Positions 26,263 to 35,794 of a DNA stretch of 64,000 nucleotides are shown piece by piece; the stretch's first letter is position 1; the number at the start of each line of letters is the position of its first letter. Under the pieces are notes generated by a model that was not told where the DNA came from, made no database searches, and saw nothing but the letters and a program-made list of their open reading frames with translations. The stretch comes from Oligoflexus tunisiensis (lineage in GTDB: Bacteria; Bdellovibrionota_B; Oligoflexia; Oligoflexales; Oligoflexaceae): contig NZ_BDFO01000001.1 in assembly GCF_001748245.1 (NCBI RefSeq), forward strand, positions 7,120,346-7,184,345, given 5' to 3'. The translations under genes were made by a program, and so were the position numbers.

Positions 26263-26827
26263 GCAGAAACCGTCCGGTACGCTCCATATAGCGGCCATAG
26301 GATGGGAATTCATGCTGCAGGCCACGTTCTTCAAGTCGTGCCGAACGATGATAGTAGCCGAGCATGATCGACCACAGTGTGATCACGAGGACATCGCCCG
26401 TGGCCACGAAGAGTCCGAAAATCATGATAAGGTTGGCCGTATAGATCGGATGCCGGATGTGGCTGTAGATGCCTTCGGTCACGATATCCTTGGGCAGAAA
26501 CATCTGGCTGCAGTGGCTATAGTGCTGACCAAGAGCAGTCTTGGCACCGATGAAGAGAACAATCCCCGCCACGGATATCCAGGCGCCCGCATAGAGTGTC
26601 GCAAGGCTATGAAACAGGGAATGGGTCAGCTCATGGCGTCCCATAAAAAAGAGCACCAGGGCATAGAGATAGGCCAGCTGGGAGAAACGGTAGATATAGC
26701 GGAAGGACGAAACGGAATGCATCGGCTGCCGGTCCGCCGGGTCGAGGCCGCGTTTTCCATCATACATAAGCAGTGAGACCAGTCCGATCACAAGATAAAT
26801 GCCGGCTATTGTTAGTTGATGGCTCAT
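26213..26827 (-). CDS. ICMT/phospholipid-methyltransferase-family membrane protein
   Basis: I used the ATG at 26825-26827, preceded by AAGGAG, giving 204 residues. Four to five membrane segments are visible. The C-terminal motif GIYSHIRHPIYTANLIMIFGL and a later E-E-R pair (SARLEERGLQHEFPSY) are the hallmarks of the isoprenylcysteine carboxyl methyltransferase superfamily. These enzymes methylate small lipophilic acids or lipids with AdoMet. A bacterial protein prenylation substrate is not expected, so the acceptor is unknown. The 3' end overlaps the kinase gene at 24883-26262. Confidence 0.85.
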   Translation of the reverse strand: MSHQLTIAGIYLVIGLVSLLMYDGKRGLDPADRQPMHSVSSFRYIYRFSQLAYLYALVLFFMGRHELTHSLFHSLATLYAGAWISVAGIVLFIGAKTALGQHYSHCSQMFLPKDIVTEGIYSHIRHPIYTANLIMIFGLFVATGDVLVITLWSIMLGYYHRSARLEERGLQHEFPSYGRYMERTGRFLPRPQLLLKSLMSTRAG

Positions 26828-26868
26828 ACAAGGCTCCTTTTCTTTTCCCGTGAAAGTTTCGAGTCGAC

Positions 26869-27471
26869 CTACTTGGGGGACGGATGATGCAGGTTGAAGC
26901 TGCCTCTCAGGCGGCTCAGCCGTGCCCGGACAAGCCGCAAGAGGATTTTTCCCCCGACAGAAAGGAGCTGGGTCTTGCTCCAAAGAAAGACATGGTAGGT
27001 CTCGCCTGGGATAAGTTTGCTGGGGGCCTGGTAGATCACCTTTCCGCAGAAAAATTTATAAAGATTGCTGATGCCTTTCCGGTTGGCGACGCCGAGCGTA
27101 TAGCTGCAGCGAGTGCAGAAAACGGAACGCCAGACTATGGTGGCCCAGACAAAGGCCTGCAGGAAGACCTTGTCCTTGGCATTCCGTTTGATCCAGAAAG
27201 CGGCGTTTTCCTGAACGTTCTGCAGATTGCCGCAATGCTTTTCCAGCAGGGCCTGCCGGATCTCATCGGGAACATCCTTGGTCGACCGAATGGGCGGGCA
27301 GCATTCGACGTAACCCCCCACCATCTGGGAACCATGATAGATACCAAAGACCTTGGAGCGCTCCATCCAGTCCAAAGGAACGGCCTGGTCGCCGCCGTTG
27401 TTGACATAAAGATCGCTGTAAAGCTTCAAATCTTCAGTTTTCTTAAGCAACGAGATTCGATAGCAATGCAT
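26869..27471 (-). CDS. hypothetical protein, 200 aa
   Basis: The ATG at 27469-27471 gives a 200-residue soluble protein beginning MHCYRISLLKKTEDL. The stretch KVFGIYHGSQMVGGYV looks like the central strands of an N-acyltransferase (GNAT) fold, and FLQAFVWATIVWRSVF is an amphipathic helix, but no diagnostic motif is complete. The middle has several Cys (YVECCPP, FCTRCSY). The C-terminus is basic (RLVRARLSRLRG). It is followed after 41 bases by the ICMT-like gene in the same direction and may be co-transcribed with it. Function unknown. Confidence 0.6.
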   Translation of the reverse strand: MHCYRISLLKKTEDLKLYSDLYVNNGGDQAVPLDWMERSKVFGIYHGSQMVGGYVECCPPIRSTKDVPDEIRQALLEKHCGNLQNVQENAAFWIKRNAKDKVFLQAFVWATIVWRSVFCTRCSYTLGVANRKGISNLYKFFCGKVIYQAPSKLIPGETYHVFLWSKTQLLSVGGKILLRLVRARLSRLRGSFNLHHPSPK

Positions 27472-27932
27472 CGCAGTCGTCCTTAGCAAGGTGTGTGTAT
27501 AGCAACATTTAGTACACGCTCCTTCGGTTGGAAACCTGGCAAAATGAAATACAGGAGGGAAGTCTTGAATTGAATTTAGTGAATGAAAAATGTTTAAGAT
27601 CACTCAAATGAAGCTGGGACAGGGTTTTTGGAGGTAACTTGGATGGCGCGTTCTGTAACATTACGTGCGGGATGAGGCGTGGAAACGTCCGCATCCTGGA
27701 TCAGGATCGTCATAACAGTCCATGGAGCTCTTCCGCATAACGCTTGAGCTGCCCGCTGAGATAGCTGGTGGCTTTCCGGAGGGAAAAACCATCCCGATAA
27801 ACGAAGGGTGTTTTCGCCGAGGTCCAACCAGAGTGGCACGGAATCTGATAGCAGATCCGGGTTGGCATTCGCATCATGCGATCCGCCAATCAAGATCAAA
27901 GGTCTTCGATTCACAAACAACGGAGGGTTGTT
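27472..27932. other. intergenic region, no supported gene
   Basis: This 461-base gap lies between divergent genes. It is AT-richer in its left half (27500-27610) and should contain both promoters. Overlapping frames on both strands read as compositional noise, and I see no repeat, RNA gene or terminator. Confidence 0.5.
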
Positions 27933-29063
27933 ATGAAGCGATCGCTGAAAGATTCTGTTGTTGTTATTACAGGAGCATCGAGTGGAATAGGCCGGGCCAC
28001 AGCCTTGGATTTTGCCCGGAGCGGAGCGCGGCTTGTGCTGGCCGCACGCGGTGAGGACCAGCTGCAGGAAGTGGCCAATGAGTGTCAGGCGCTGGGGGCC
28101 ACTGCCATCGCCATTCCCACGGATGTGAGCGTACTCGAGGCGGTCAATGAGCTCGCCACGCGGGCCATCGATACCTTCGGTGGCATCGACGTCTGGGTGA
28201 ATGATGCAGCCGTTTCCCTGTTTGCGCGGCTGGAGGATGCGCCCTGGGAGGACTATCGTCAGGTGATTGAAACCAATGTGTTTGGCTACATTCACGGCGC
28301 CCGGGCCGTGCTGCCTCATTTCCGGGCGCGAGGACGCGGAGTTCTGATCAATGTTTCCTCGATGGTCGGGAAAACCGGAGCGCCGTTCCTGAGTGCCTAT
28401 GCCACGAGCAAGGCCGCGATCATAGGCTTGTCCGATAGTCTGCGTCAGGAGCTAATGGATGTTCGTGGCATTCATGTTTGTACCGTGCTGCCGGCATCCA
28501 TCGATACACCCATTTTTCAGCATGCCGCCAACTACACCGGCAAGGCCATCAAACCCATGAATCCCATCTACGACGTTGAAGCCGTCGCCCGTGAGATTGT
28601 GAAGCTCGCCCTGCATCCGCGGCGTGAAGTCTATGTGGGAGCTGCGGGACGCCGCATCGGGTTCCTGAGTCGTATCGCACCAGGACTTGCGGAACGTCGC
28701 ATGGCAAAAATGGTGAGGAAGGATCATTTTTCCAAGGCATCGTCGGCTTCGAAAGAGGGCAACATCCACCATCCCATGCCCCAGGTGTCCGGCCCATCCG
28801 GAAACTGGCGCAAGCGTGAAGGCCAGGTTGGCAAAGGCGCGCTGGTCATGGGGCTGGCTGTTCTTGGTATCGGTATTGGTGCCGTGATCGCCTATAGACG
28901 GGGAGCCCTGCCGCATCTCACCCGCAAAGCCAGCGTTCACGGTCTCAAGGCTGTAACCCGAACGGCTCTTCTGCGCGTGATGGAAGGGCTGCATCAGTCC
29001 AACACGCTACGGAAAAAAGCAACCCGGACCATCAGAAAGCCCATTCTGCGCCTCGTCAGTTAA
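27933..29063 (+). CDS. short-chain dehydrogenase with C-terminal membrane segment
   Basis: I placed the start at 27933, which follows CGGAGGG. Residues 1-250 are a classical SDR: TGASSGIGRATALDFA binds the dinucleotide, VNDAAVSL replaces the usual NNAG strand end, and the catalytic Ser (NVSSMVGK) and Tyr-Lys (YATSKAA) follow. The last 125 residues are atypical. They have a polar linker, one hydrophobic segment (GALVMGLAVLGIGIGAVIAY) and a basic helical tail, so the enzyme is probably membrane-tethered. Similar long SDRs act on lipids or polyketides, but the substrate here cannot be named. Confidence 0.88.
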   Translation: MKRSLKDSVVVITGASSGIGRATALDFARSGARLVLAARGEDQLQEVANECQALGATAIAIPTDVSVLEAVNELATRAIDTFGGIDVWVNDAAVSLFARLEDAPWEDYRQVIETNVFGYIHGARAVLPHFRARGRGVLINVSSMVGKTGAPFLSAYATSKAAIIGLSDSLRQELMDVRGIHVCTVLPASIDTPIFQHAANYTGKAIKPMNPIYDVEAVAREIVKLALHPRREVYVGAAGRRIGFLSRIAPGLAERRMAKMVRKDHFSKASSASKEGNIHHPMPQVSGPSGNWRKREGQVGKGALVMGLAVLGIGIGAVIAYRRGALPHLTRKASVHGLKAVTRTALLRVMEGLHQSNTLRKKATRTIRKPILRLVS

Positions 29064-29069
29064 GGAAAA

Positions 29070-29089
29070 GCCGCGCAATCCCGCGCGGC
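29070..29089 (+). terminator. GC-rich hairpin after the SDR gene
   Basis: GCCGCGC (29070-29076) pairs with GCGCGGC (29083-29089), 6 bases after the SDR stop. It lacks a T-run, so termination here would need Rho or be inefficient. Confidence 0.4.
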
Positions 29090-29158
29090 CTCCCCGATTC
29101 CCCATCTCCTCATGACCGCCGCTTATGCTATAATCTCACGTCACTCATCCCGTTTTAT

Positions 29159-30352
29159 GTGGATATCCTCATGCGATTCAAGCTCCCGTCCTTGAAGGCG
29201 GTTCGTTTCCCTATGGCAGCGGTTCTGGAAGTCATGACTCTCGGCGGAGCCATTCTCTTTGGAATGACAGGCTGCAACAGCCTCGGGCGTTCCCCTGAGG
29301 GTGAACGCCAGGCACGCCTGGAACGCTCGCCCCAGTGGCAGTCTGGTAAATTTGTCAATCGCTATGAGCGCGTGGATGGATCCAGGTTTTCGCTTCTGAA
29401 AGATCTCCTCTTTGGCAACGCGGCTCCAACCCGTCCCACCGATACGCTTCCCGTTCAAACGCGACGGCGCTCCGACTTTGACAGTGCCCCGGGCCTGCGC
29501 ACGACCTGGCTCGGCCACTCCACACTTATCGTCGAGATCGAAGGCCAGCGTCTTCTCATTGATCCCGTCTGGGGCGAGCGCGCCTCGCCGGTTTCCTTTG
29601 CAGGTCCCGAGCGCTGGTACCCTTCCCCACTGCCCTTTGATGAACTTCCTGAGATTGATGCGGTTCTGATCTCGCACGATCACTACGATCATCTGGATTA
29701 TCCCACCGTTCTCAAACTGATACCCAGGGGCGCTCGCTGGATCGTGCCGCTTGGCGTCGGAGCGCATTTGGAAGCCTGGGGCGTTCCGGCTGCTCAGATC
29801 GTTGAGCTCGATTGGTGGGGCTCGACCGAACTCTCCGGCCTCACGATCACAGCAACTCCGGCCCGGCATTTCTCCGGTCGTGGGCTTCGTCAGGATCAAA
29901 CCCTCTGGTGCGGCTTTGCCCTCACCGGTGTGCAGCGCCGGGTTTATTACAGCGGTGATACCGCGCTCTTTGATGATCTGGCCACCATAGGCGAGCGGCT
30001 TGGTCCCTTCGACCTCACCATGATTGAAGTCGGAGCCTATGATCGCCGCTGGACCGACGTGCACCTTGGTCCTGAACAGGCTGTCCGCGCCCATCAGCTC
30101 GTGAAAGGCAACATTCTCCTCCCGGTGCATTGGGGACTTTTCAGTCTGGGATTCCATGGCTGGACCGAACCCATGGAACGCGTCCTCGCTGCCGCCAAAG
30201 AGCATGACATTTCCGTGGCCGTTCTGCGGCCTGGCGAAAGTCTCAGCCCACCCGAACTGCCGATGCAGGATCGCTGGTGGCCCGAAGTCCCCTGGCTCAG
30301 CGGCAAGGTGGATCCCATCCATTCATCAGGGGTTGAGCATCTGATGCATTAG
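29159..30352 (+). CDS. metallo-beta-lactamase-fold hydrolase, NAPE-PLD-like, lipoprotein
   Basis: The precursor has a hydrophobic signal ending in MTGC, so it is probably lipidated. The start may be the second ATG at 29171. The hydrolase domain has TTWLGHSTLIVEIEGQRLLI and DPVWGERASPVSFAGPERW, typical of the N-acylphosphatidylethanolamine-hydrolysing group (NAPE-PLD). It also has the metal motif SHDHYDHLD, a later His in TPARHFSGRG, and YSGDTALFDD with the bridging Asp. The last His is in LPVHWGLF. All metal ligands are present, so it should be an active di-zinc enzyme. A phospholipid substrate is suggested by family only. Confidence 0.87.
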   Translation: MDILMRFKLPSLKAVRFPMAAVLEVMTLGGAILFGMTGCNSLGRSPEGERQARLERSPQWQSGKFVNRYERVDGSRFSLLKDLLFGNAAPTRPTDTLPVQTRRRSDFDSAPGLRTTWLGHSTLIVEIEGQRLLIDPVWGERASPVSFAGPERWYPSPLPFDELPEIDAVLISHDHYDHLDYPTVLKLIPRGARWIVPLGVGAHLEAWGVPAAQIVELDWWGSTELSGLTITATPARHFSGRGLRQDQTLWCGFALTGVQRRVYYSGDTALFDDLATIGERLGPFDLTMIEVGAYDRRWTDVHLGPEQAVRAHQLVKGNILLPVHWGLFSLGFHGWTEPMERVLAAAKEHDISVAVLRPGESLSPPELPMQDRWWPEVPWLSGKVDPIHSSGVEHLMH

Positions 30353-30445
30353 GGCGAAGCCTGCACGAAACAGCAGGAATTACCGCAGGATCCCTTCAAT
30401 CGTGGTATTCTAAAGGGACATTCTGAAGCCGGAAAGGATAGGCAC

Positions 30446-31540
30446 ATGCAAAGACAGACGTCGTTTGTATTTTGGGGTTGTATGGCTCTTCTGCAGGCTT
30501 GCGTCACCGGATGGTCGGATAGTGATGCTGTCCCCGAACCTGTGACGGTCATGAGCTGGAACGTCGAAAATCTTTTCGATACGGTGCATGACGAAGGCAA
30601 GCATGACTGGACTTACCTGCCGCTCGCCATGAAGGACGATAAAATCAAACAGGCCTGCAAGGAAACCAGCATCAAGGAAAAATATTACAAGGAATGCATC
30701 AGCAAGGACTGGAATGAGACCATCCTTAAGGAAAAGTTGCAGCGCGTGGCCAAGGTCATCCTGAGCCAGAACAATGGCAGAGGCGCAGACCTTCTCTTCC
30801 TATGCGAGATTGAGAATGTCCGTATCCTGGAACGCCTGCGCCAGGAATATTTGCAGGTGGCCCAGTATCAACCGGCGATCCTGCTTGAGGGTTCCGATGA
30901 GCGTGGCATCGACTGCGCTTTCCTCACCCGTTTCTCACTGGATGGCCCTCCGTCTCTGCATAAGGTGCCGCTCTCCAAGGTAACGGATCCGTCGTATACT
31001 GTGGAGAAAACCACCCGTGACATCCTGCAGGCCGATTTCAAACTTCCCAGTGGCGATCGACTGACCGCTCTCGCCGTGCATTTCCCGGCCGGCTTTCATC
31101 CCACAGTGCACCGCAGGGAGGCTTTGGACAGGCTCAAGCAGGTGGCGCAGGAGGCTGCGACCCAATCCCAGATCGTGGTGGCCGCAGGTGATTTCAACAT
31201 CAATGAGAAGGAGCAGGAGGAACTTTATGACAATACGGCTGCCAAGGACTGGTTCATTTCCCATCGGGAAGGCTGCAAAACCTGTCCGGGCACGTACTTC
31301 TATGATCTGGATAAGACCTGGTCTTTTCTTGATGCCATCATGGTTTTCAAAGGCGGCCAGCCTCCAGAAAGGCATGCCTGGAAGATGGATCCTGATTCCA
31401 TCCGGGTCGTCAACGAGAACTATTTTCAAAAGAAGATGACCGGCCATCCCCTGCGCTTCATTCTTGATGAGAAGGGCATTCCCCGCGGTGTATCGGATCA
31501 TTTTCCTCTGCTGATGCAGCTCAAGCCCCAAAAGCATTAA
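30446..31540 (+). CDS. endonuclease/exonuclease/phosphatase-family lipoprotein
   Basis: A lipoprotein-like signal (MALLQAC, Cys near residue 19) leads to an EEP-fold domain. The landmarks are MSWNVENLFD (start of the fold, Asn), LLFLCEIENV (metal-binding Glu), VAAGDFNINEKEQ (catalytic Asp/Asn) and the closing SDHFPLLMQ (His). This superfamily includes DNase I-like nucleases, sphingomyelinases and inositol phosphatases. A lysine-rich insertion of about 45 residues sits between the first and second motifs. Being exported, it would act on extracellular nucleic acid or lipid phosphate. The specific substrate cannot be chosen. Confidence 0.85.
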   Translation: MQRQTSFVFWGCMALLQACVTGWSDSDAVPEPVTVMSWNVENLFDTVHDEGKHDWTYLPLAMKDDKIKQACKETSIKEKYYKECISKDWNETILKEKLQRVAKVILSQNNGRGADLLFLCEIENVRILERLRQEYLQVAQYQPAILLEGSDERGIDCAFLTRFSLDGPPSLHKVPLSKVTDPSYTVEKTTRDILQADFKLPSGDRLTALAVHFPAGFHPTVHRREALDRLKQVAQEAATQSQIVVAAGDFNINEKEQEELYDNTAAKDWFISHREGCKTCPGTYFYDLDKTWSFLDAIMVFKGGQPPERHAWKMDPDSIRVVNENYFQKKMTGHPLRFILDEKGIPRGVSDHFPLLMQLKPQKH

Positions 31541-31546
31541 GTCAGG

Positions 31547-33517
31547 TCACGGTCCCTCGATCAGCGGCAGCTCCAGGATGAATCGCGTTTCCTCCGCATT
31601 GGCATCATAAGAGAGCTGACCGTTGAACGCCTTGACAAGATTCCGGGCCCGACTCAGGCTAAGGCCTGTTCCTTCCCCGACGGGCCTGGTCGTGAAGAAA
31701 GGCCGAAAGATCTTCGCCTGCAATTCACGGGGTATGCCCGGCCCGCTATCCTGAATCATGAGAATGACCTTCCGCTGCGAATCCACGGAACGTGACATCA
31801 AATGCACGCGAAGAACCTTGCGGGGGACATCCCGCATGGCGGTGATGGCATTATCCAGCAGGCTTGAAATCACCTGGATGAGCTGGCTGGGGACGCCATA
31901 AGTTTGAAAGGAGTCGCCCTCGATTTCCATCTGCAGCTGAATGCGGTTGTTCCTGATCTGGGTTTCATAAAGCGCCAGGGCCTGCTGCAGCATTTCATAG
32001 AGGGACACCTTTTCCACAGGAAGATCGGAACCGGGTTGGGCGAAGGACCTGAGTGCATTCACGATGTAAGCGATCCGATCCACGCTGGTGCTTATTTTCC
32101 TGGTGTTTTCACGAATGCGTTGAATATCCAACGGCTCACGGCCCAGGAGTCGTTCGATGATATCCGCATAGCCACCGATGATCATGAGAGGATTGTTGAT
32201 CTCATGGGCCATGCCTGAGGCCATTTCACTCAGAGCCCTCATCTTCGACTGATGGATCAGGGCGTCCTGCTGCACCTCCCATTGATACTGGCGCTGACGC
32301 AGAACATAGATACGATGGGACAGACCCGCTGACATCAGAATCATTTCCAGCCCGAAGGAGAGCGACATGATATCGGAAGGAACCGTCATCCTGAAAAGAT
32401 AGTTGCCCAGATAGTAAGCACTCACGCTTAAAATGGGGCACAGGAGAGCGATAAAAAGAAACCACGCATAGCGTTCCTTTTGCGCGATCTTCACAATGCA
32501 GCCCCACATGCCAAGCATAACGGTGGCCGTATTCAAAAAGGGATTCCAGGGCATGAAAACATGAGGCAGGGCAAAGGTCCCCAGCGCGCTGAGCAAACTG
32601 ATTCCTGCCAGTGCGTAGAGACAGCGGGCGAGCCAGGATGTTCTTGGATTGAGATACAGAAACTGGCAGAAGAATGCGGCCGCACCGATGTTCGAAAAAG
32701 CCGGCGTTGCATAAGGGGCATTGTGAAGCCACACAGGAGTCCGATACCAGAACAGGGAATAGTAGGCGGAGGAAAACAGCATCGCACTGGACAGGCATAA
32801 TACGAAGAAAAGGTAAGCGAGATAAACATTATCGCGAACAGAAACGTAAAGACTGAGATTATGGAAAAACAGAGCCAGCGCGAGACCGAAGTAGAGCCCG
32901 TAGGCCGCCAGGTAAATCCATTCCAGCCGCTGGTGATCCGTCACCAGACGCAGGGAATAATGGGTATCCAGAAGGCTGTTCGAGTGCTGGCGGATCAGCA
33001 CATGCACACGCTCCTGAGGAGGAAGATTCAAGCGTATTCCGATCAGATTCAGCTTGAGTTCCCGTTCCTCCAGGGGAGCAAACGTTCCGGCTCGCACCTT
33101 TTTCAGCAGGACGCCTGCCTGATCGAACACGAAGAAATCAGCCACGGTTGGGGAGGCATAGGGCAAGGCGAGCACGCGTTCCTGCGTTTGATCGCTCGGG
33201 TTGAAAAAGCTTCCATATAACCAGAGAGTGGCGGCGCTGTATCCCCAGGATTTCTGATTGGCCTTCCATTCCATGGTTCCATCATTCAGGATGTCGGACA
33301 AAAGCTCTGCGGCCGACGGGGGCGTTCTTTTGGATTCCTTGAGAACGACAAACGCGTCACTGGCATCCTGGGAATGATTCTGAAGAGTCAGCGGTGGTCG
33401 CGCTTGACCGAAGGACATGGGCATAAACAGGATCAGGCCAGCCAGGATTAGCAGGACCCCATACCAGCCGTCCAAGACTGGAATGAGACCTTGACTGCCG
33501 ATGGGCTTGCTCGCCAT
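31547..33517 (-). CDS. 7TMR-DISM sensor histidine kinase
   Basis: After a signal/membrane segment comes an extracellular 7TMR-DISM sensing domain (TLWLYGSFFNPSDQTQERVLALPYA). Seven membrane spans follow (about residues 200-390), then a histidine kinase. The H-box is SGMAHEINNPLMIIGG, and the ATP-binding part has SLLDNAITAM, DSGPGIP and GEGTGLSLSRA. DISM domains are thought to bind carbohydrate-like ligands. The N-terminal region of 656 residues is complete. It starts 9 bases after the end of another DISM kinase (33527) and is in one operon with it. There is no receiver domain and no regulator gene beside it. Confidence 0.9.
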   Translation of the reverse strand: MASKPIGSQGLIPVLDGWYGVLLILAGLILFMPMSFGQARPPLTLQNHSQDASDAFVVLKESKRTPPSAAELLSDILNDGTMEWKANQKSWGYSAATLWLYGSFFNPSDQTQERVLALPYASPTVADFFVFDQAGVLLKKVRAGTFAPLEERELKLNLIGIRLNLPPQERVHVLIRQHSNSLLDTHYSLRLVTDHQRLEWIYLAAYGLYFGLALALFFHNLSLYVSVRDNVYLAYLFFVLCLSSAMLFSSAYYSLFWYRTPVWLHNAPYATPAFSNIGAAAFFCQFLYLNPRTSWLARCLYALAGISLLSALGTFALPHVFMPWNPFLNTATVMLGMWGCIVKIAQKERYAWFLFIALLCPILSVSAYYLGNYLFRMTVPSDIMSLSFGLEMILMSAGLSHRIYVLRQRQYQWEVQQDALIHQSKMRALSEMASGMAHEINNPLMIIGGYADIIERLLGREPLDIQRIRENTRKISTSVDRIAYIVNALRSFAQPGSDLPVEKVSLYEMLQQALALYETQIRNNRIQLQMEIEGDSFQTYGVPSQLIQVISSLLDNAITAMRDVPRKVLRVHLMSRSVDSQRKVILMIQDSGPGIPRELQAKIFRPFFTTRPVGEGTGLSLSRARNLVKAFNGQLSYDANAEETRFILELPLIEGP

Positions 33518-33526
33518 GAAGCGCCC

Positions 33527-35434
33527 CTAAGTGCCTTGCAGCATGGGAGCCGCAAGGATGAAAATACGGAAGATGGTTCCGCTCGATCCGGAGCCGGAGT
33601 GGGCGGATAGGCTTTCCACCTCGATTCTGGCTCCATAGGCATCCAGAAAAGCTTTCGCCAGAGGCATGCCATAGCCTATTCCCTGTTCCCCTTGAGTCCC
33701 TTTCTGGCTGCGGTTTTGATGAGGATCAAAGAGGGTTTTCAGGACTTCAGGGCTCATGCCGACACCCCGGTCCTCAACGGAAATCATGATAACGTCCTTA
33801 TTATGGGTGCGCGCTGCGACGCGAATCACCTGTCCCGACTTCGAAAACTTGATCGCATTCGAGAGCAGATTCCCCATGACTTCATTGCTCAGACTGGTCT
33901 TCTCGGCCTGAACGGCGAGACCTGGGTGTTCCAGGTGGAACTCCAGACGGATGCCTTTTTCCTGAGCTTTCTCCTCGAAAAGAAAGGCCAGAGACGCAAA
34001 GACTTCCTGAACCGACACAGGTGTCAGCGGCATTCTCATGACTTGATCGACATATTCCGTTTTCTGCACGAAACGCATGATGTCCTCGATAATGCTGACA
34101 GCCTTCACGATGCTTTCCAGGGGTTTGTTTCCCGGGCTTGTGGCCAGAAGACGTCTGGAGTGAGCTTTGACGATCGTGAGAGGATTGGCGATGTCATGCG
34201 AGATCGTGCGCAGCAGATGGCTTTTCACTCTTACTGTCACTTCCGCCCGCAATTTTTCCTCGTAGATCAGCTTGAACCTTCCTCCCAGCGCCAGCGACAT
34301 CAGGATCATCTCCAGCCCATGCGCAACGACGATGGCATTGATGGTCCAAGGGCGACTGGGAAGCCAGCCCAGCATTTGCATCAAACAAACGGTAACGCCA
34401 ATCAGGAAGGTGCCTACAGCGCCGAGATAAAACCGCGCGGGTTTAAAACCATCTTTTAAGCGGTGAAACCCAATATAAAAGAGAAGCAGGATGCCGAAGA
34501 GGAAGTAGATGTCGGTCAGGCTCATGAGTTGGGCTGATGGAGAAAAATTGGCAATGATCAGCAGAACGAGGCCACCCAAATAGGCAAGGACGCAGCGGTC
34601 AACGAGTGGATGGGCTTCCTTGAGATGGAGAAATGATCGCGCAAAGAGCAGCGTGGTCAGGGGCCCCATAATCCGGTAGGGGCCCACGATGTCCCACCAG
34701 GAAAGGCCAAACCAGGACCAGATTCCGTTCGGGAAATTGACTGTCATCAGATCAAGGTGGCAATTGAATACAGCAAACACGAGATAGAAGAGATAGTTCT
34801 GATCCCGCAGGATGATATAGAGGAACAAGTTATAAAGCAGCATGGCGAGAAAGCAGCCGACTACGGCGGACAAAAATGTGGAGCCATGATGCAAGCGTTG
34901 CGATAGCGCCGGCTCGGTGAACAACTCGAATTGTAGACTCAGGGCGGCGCCGGATGTCACCCGTACCAGAAAGCGGCTGTTCACCTGCGGCGGCACATGC
35001 AAACGGCTGACCGCGTAGCGTTCTTCAAGGGAGGGCTCCTTGACCACAGTGCCGTTGTCTTCGATCCGGTAGACCTCAGCTCGCAGAAGCGGATGGCTGG
35101 GCAGAAGATACCAGGTCGCCTCGCTTGTCTGATTGTGGATCGTAAATGCCACCCAATAGTGGGAAGCGGTATAACCAAACGCGATGGCACCTTGAGCGGG
35201 CTCGACAAACCTGCTTTGCCTTTGGGAGACCTCATCCGCATTCAAGGTCCCGCTGGGATCCTCAAAGTAGGTAAAGGAGCTGAGCTCCATGGGTTGGAGC
35301 TGATTCAGGACGGTTACCGCGGCGGCCTGCCCCACCAGGTTCTGAGCCGGAAAAAAGGCCATGAACCAGCAGATGAGAGTAGGAAGTGAAAAGCGGAAGG
35401 GGTTCAAGAAGGCCTCATATGGTATGCCGCGCAA
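33527..35434 (-). CDS. 7TMR-DISM sensor histidine kinase
   Basis: This is a 635-residue kinase. It has an N-terminal export signal, a 7TMR-DISM outside domain (AFGYTASHYWVAFTIHNQTSE), and seven hydrophobic spans (VVGCFLAMLLYNLFLYIIL onwards). The H-box is ISHDIANPLTIVKAH. The ATPase domain contains VMGNLLSNAIKFS, DRGVGMS and GEQGIGYGMPLA. The H-box and the G2-like motif resemble those of the kinase at 24883 more than those of its operon partner, so the two probably share a recent common origin. First gene of a two-kinase operon; no regulator is encoded nearby. Confidence 0.9.
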   Translation of the reverse strand: MRGIPYEAFLNPFRFSLPTLICWFMAFFPAQNLVGQAAAVTVLNQLQPMELSSFTYFEDPSGTLNADEVSQRQSRFVEPAQGAIAFGYTASHYWVAFTIHNQTSEATWYLLPSHPLLRAEVYRIEDNGTVVKEPSLEERYAVSRLHVPPQVNSRFLVRVTSGAALSLQFELFTEPALSQRLHHGSTFLSAVVGCFLAMLLYNLFLYIILRDQNYLFYLVFAVFNCHLDLMTVNFPNGIWSWFGLSWWDIVGPYRIMGPLTTLLFARSFLHLKEAHPLVDRCVLAYLGGLVLLIIANFSPSAQLMSLTDIYFLFGILLLFYIGFHRLKDGFKPARFYLGAVGTFLIGVTVCLMQMLGWLPSRPWTINAIVVAHGLEMILMSLALGGRFKLIYEEKLRAEVTVRVKSHLLRTISHDIANPLTIVKAHSRRLLATSPGNKPLESIVKAVSIIEDIMRFVQKTEYVDQVMRMPLTPVSVQEVFASLAFLFEEKAQEKGIRLEFHLEHPGLAVQAEKTSLSNEVMGNLLSNAIKFSKSGQVIRVAARTHNKDVIMISVEDRGVGMSPEVLKTLFDPHQNRSQKGTQGEQGIGYGMPLAKAFLDAYGARIEVESLSAHSGSGSSGTIFRIFILAAPMLQGT

Positions 35435-35794
35435 GGACAGGCCCAGTATACGCTGAAACGAAAATGGGCATCATCCAAAACGTTACCAGATCGGAGTGGC
35501 TGGATAAGGTCGCGTCAATGAAATCGTCCGGCTGTTGTGCTCATCAAACAGGCAAGATGCCGCTATGTCACAAAACCAGATAAGACAAGTGATGGTCGTT
35601 GGGTCGCCGTCAGCAAAAAACATCGGAATCAAAGATTGCGAGCTAGCCCTGCTGCGGCTGACGACGCTTGTCGGGGCGTTCTGAGTCTGAGGTTGGAACG
35701 TAAGTTATGTTCAGCTTCTTTAGGAGGGCAAGGTGTTTTACCTCCCAACAAGCGGTCCTTCCTTGGCCGATTTTATGTCTCCTTTGACATTGGT
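35435..35794. other. intergenic region, no supported gene
   Basis: These 360 bases lie between the kinase start and the DUF1801 gene, which is transcribed toward the window's left. Small plus-strand frames are present but lack ribosome sites and recognisable protein features. The promoter of the two-kinase operon should be at its left end. Confidence 0.5.

Noticed and set aside
27600..28319. 239-residue minus-strand frame
   Set aside because: Mostly antisense to the SDR gene and no supporting feature.
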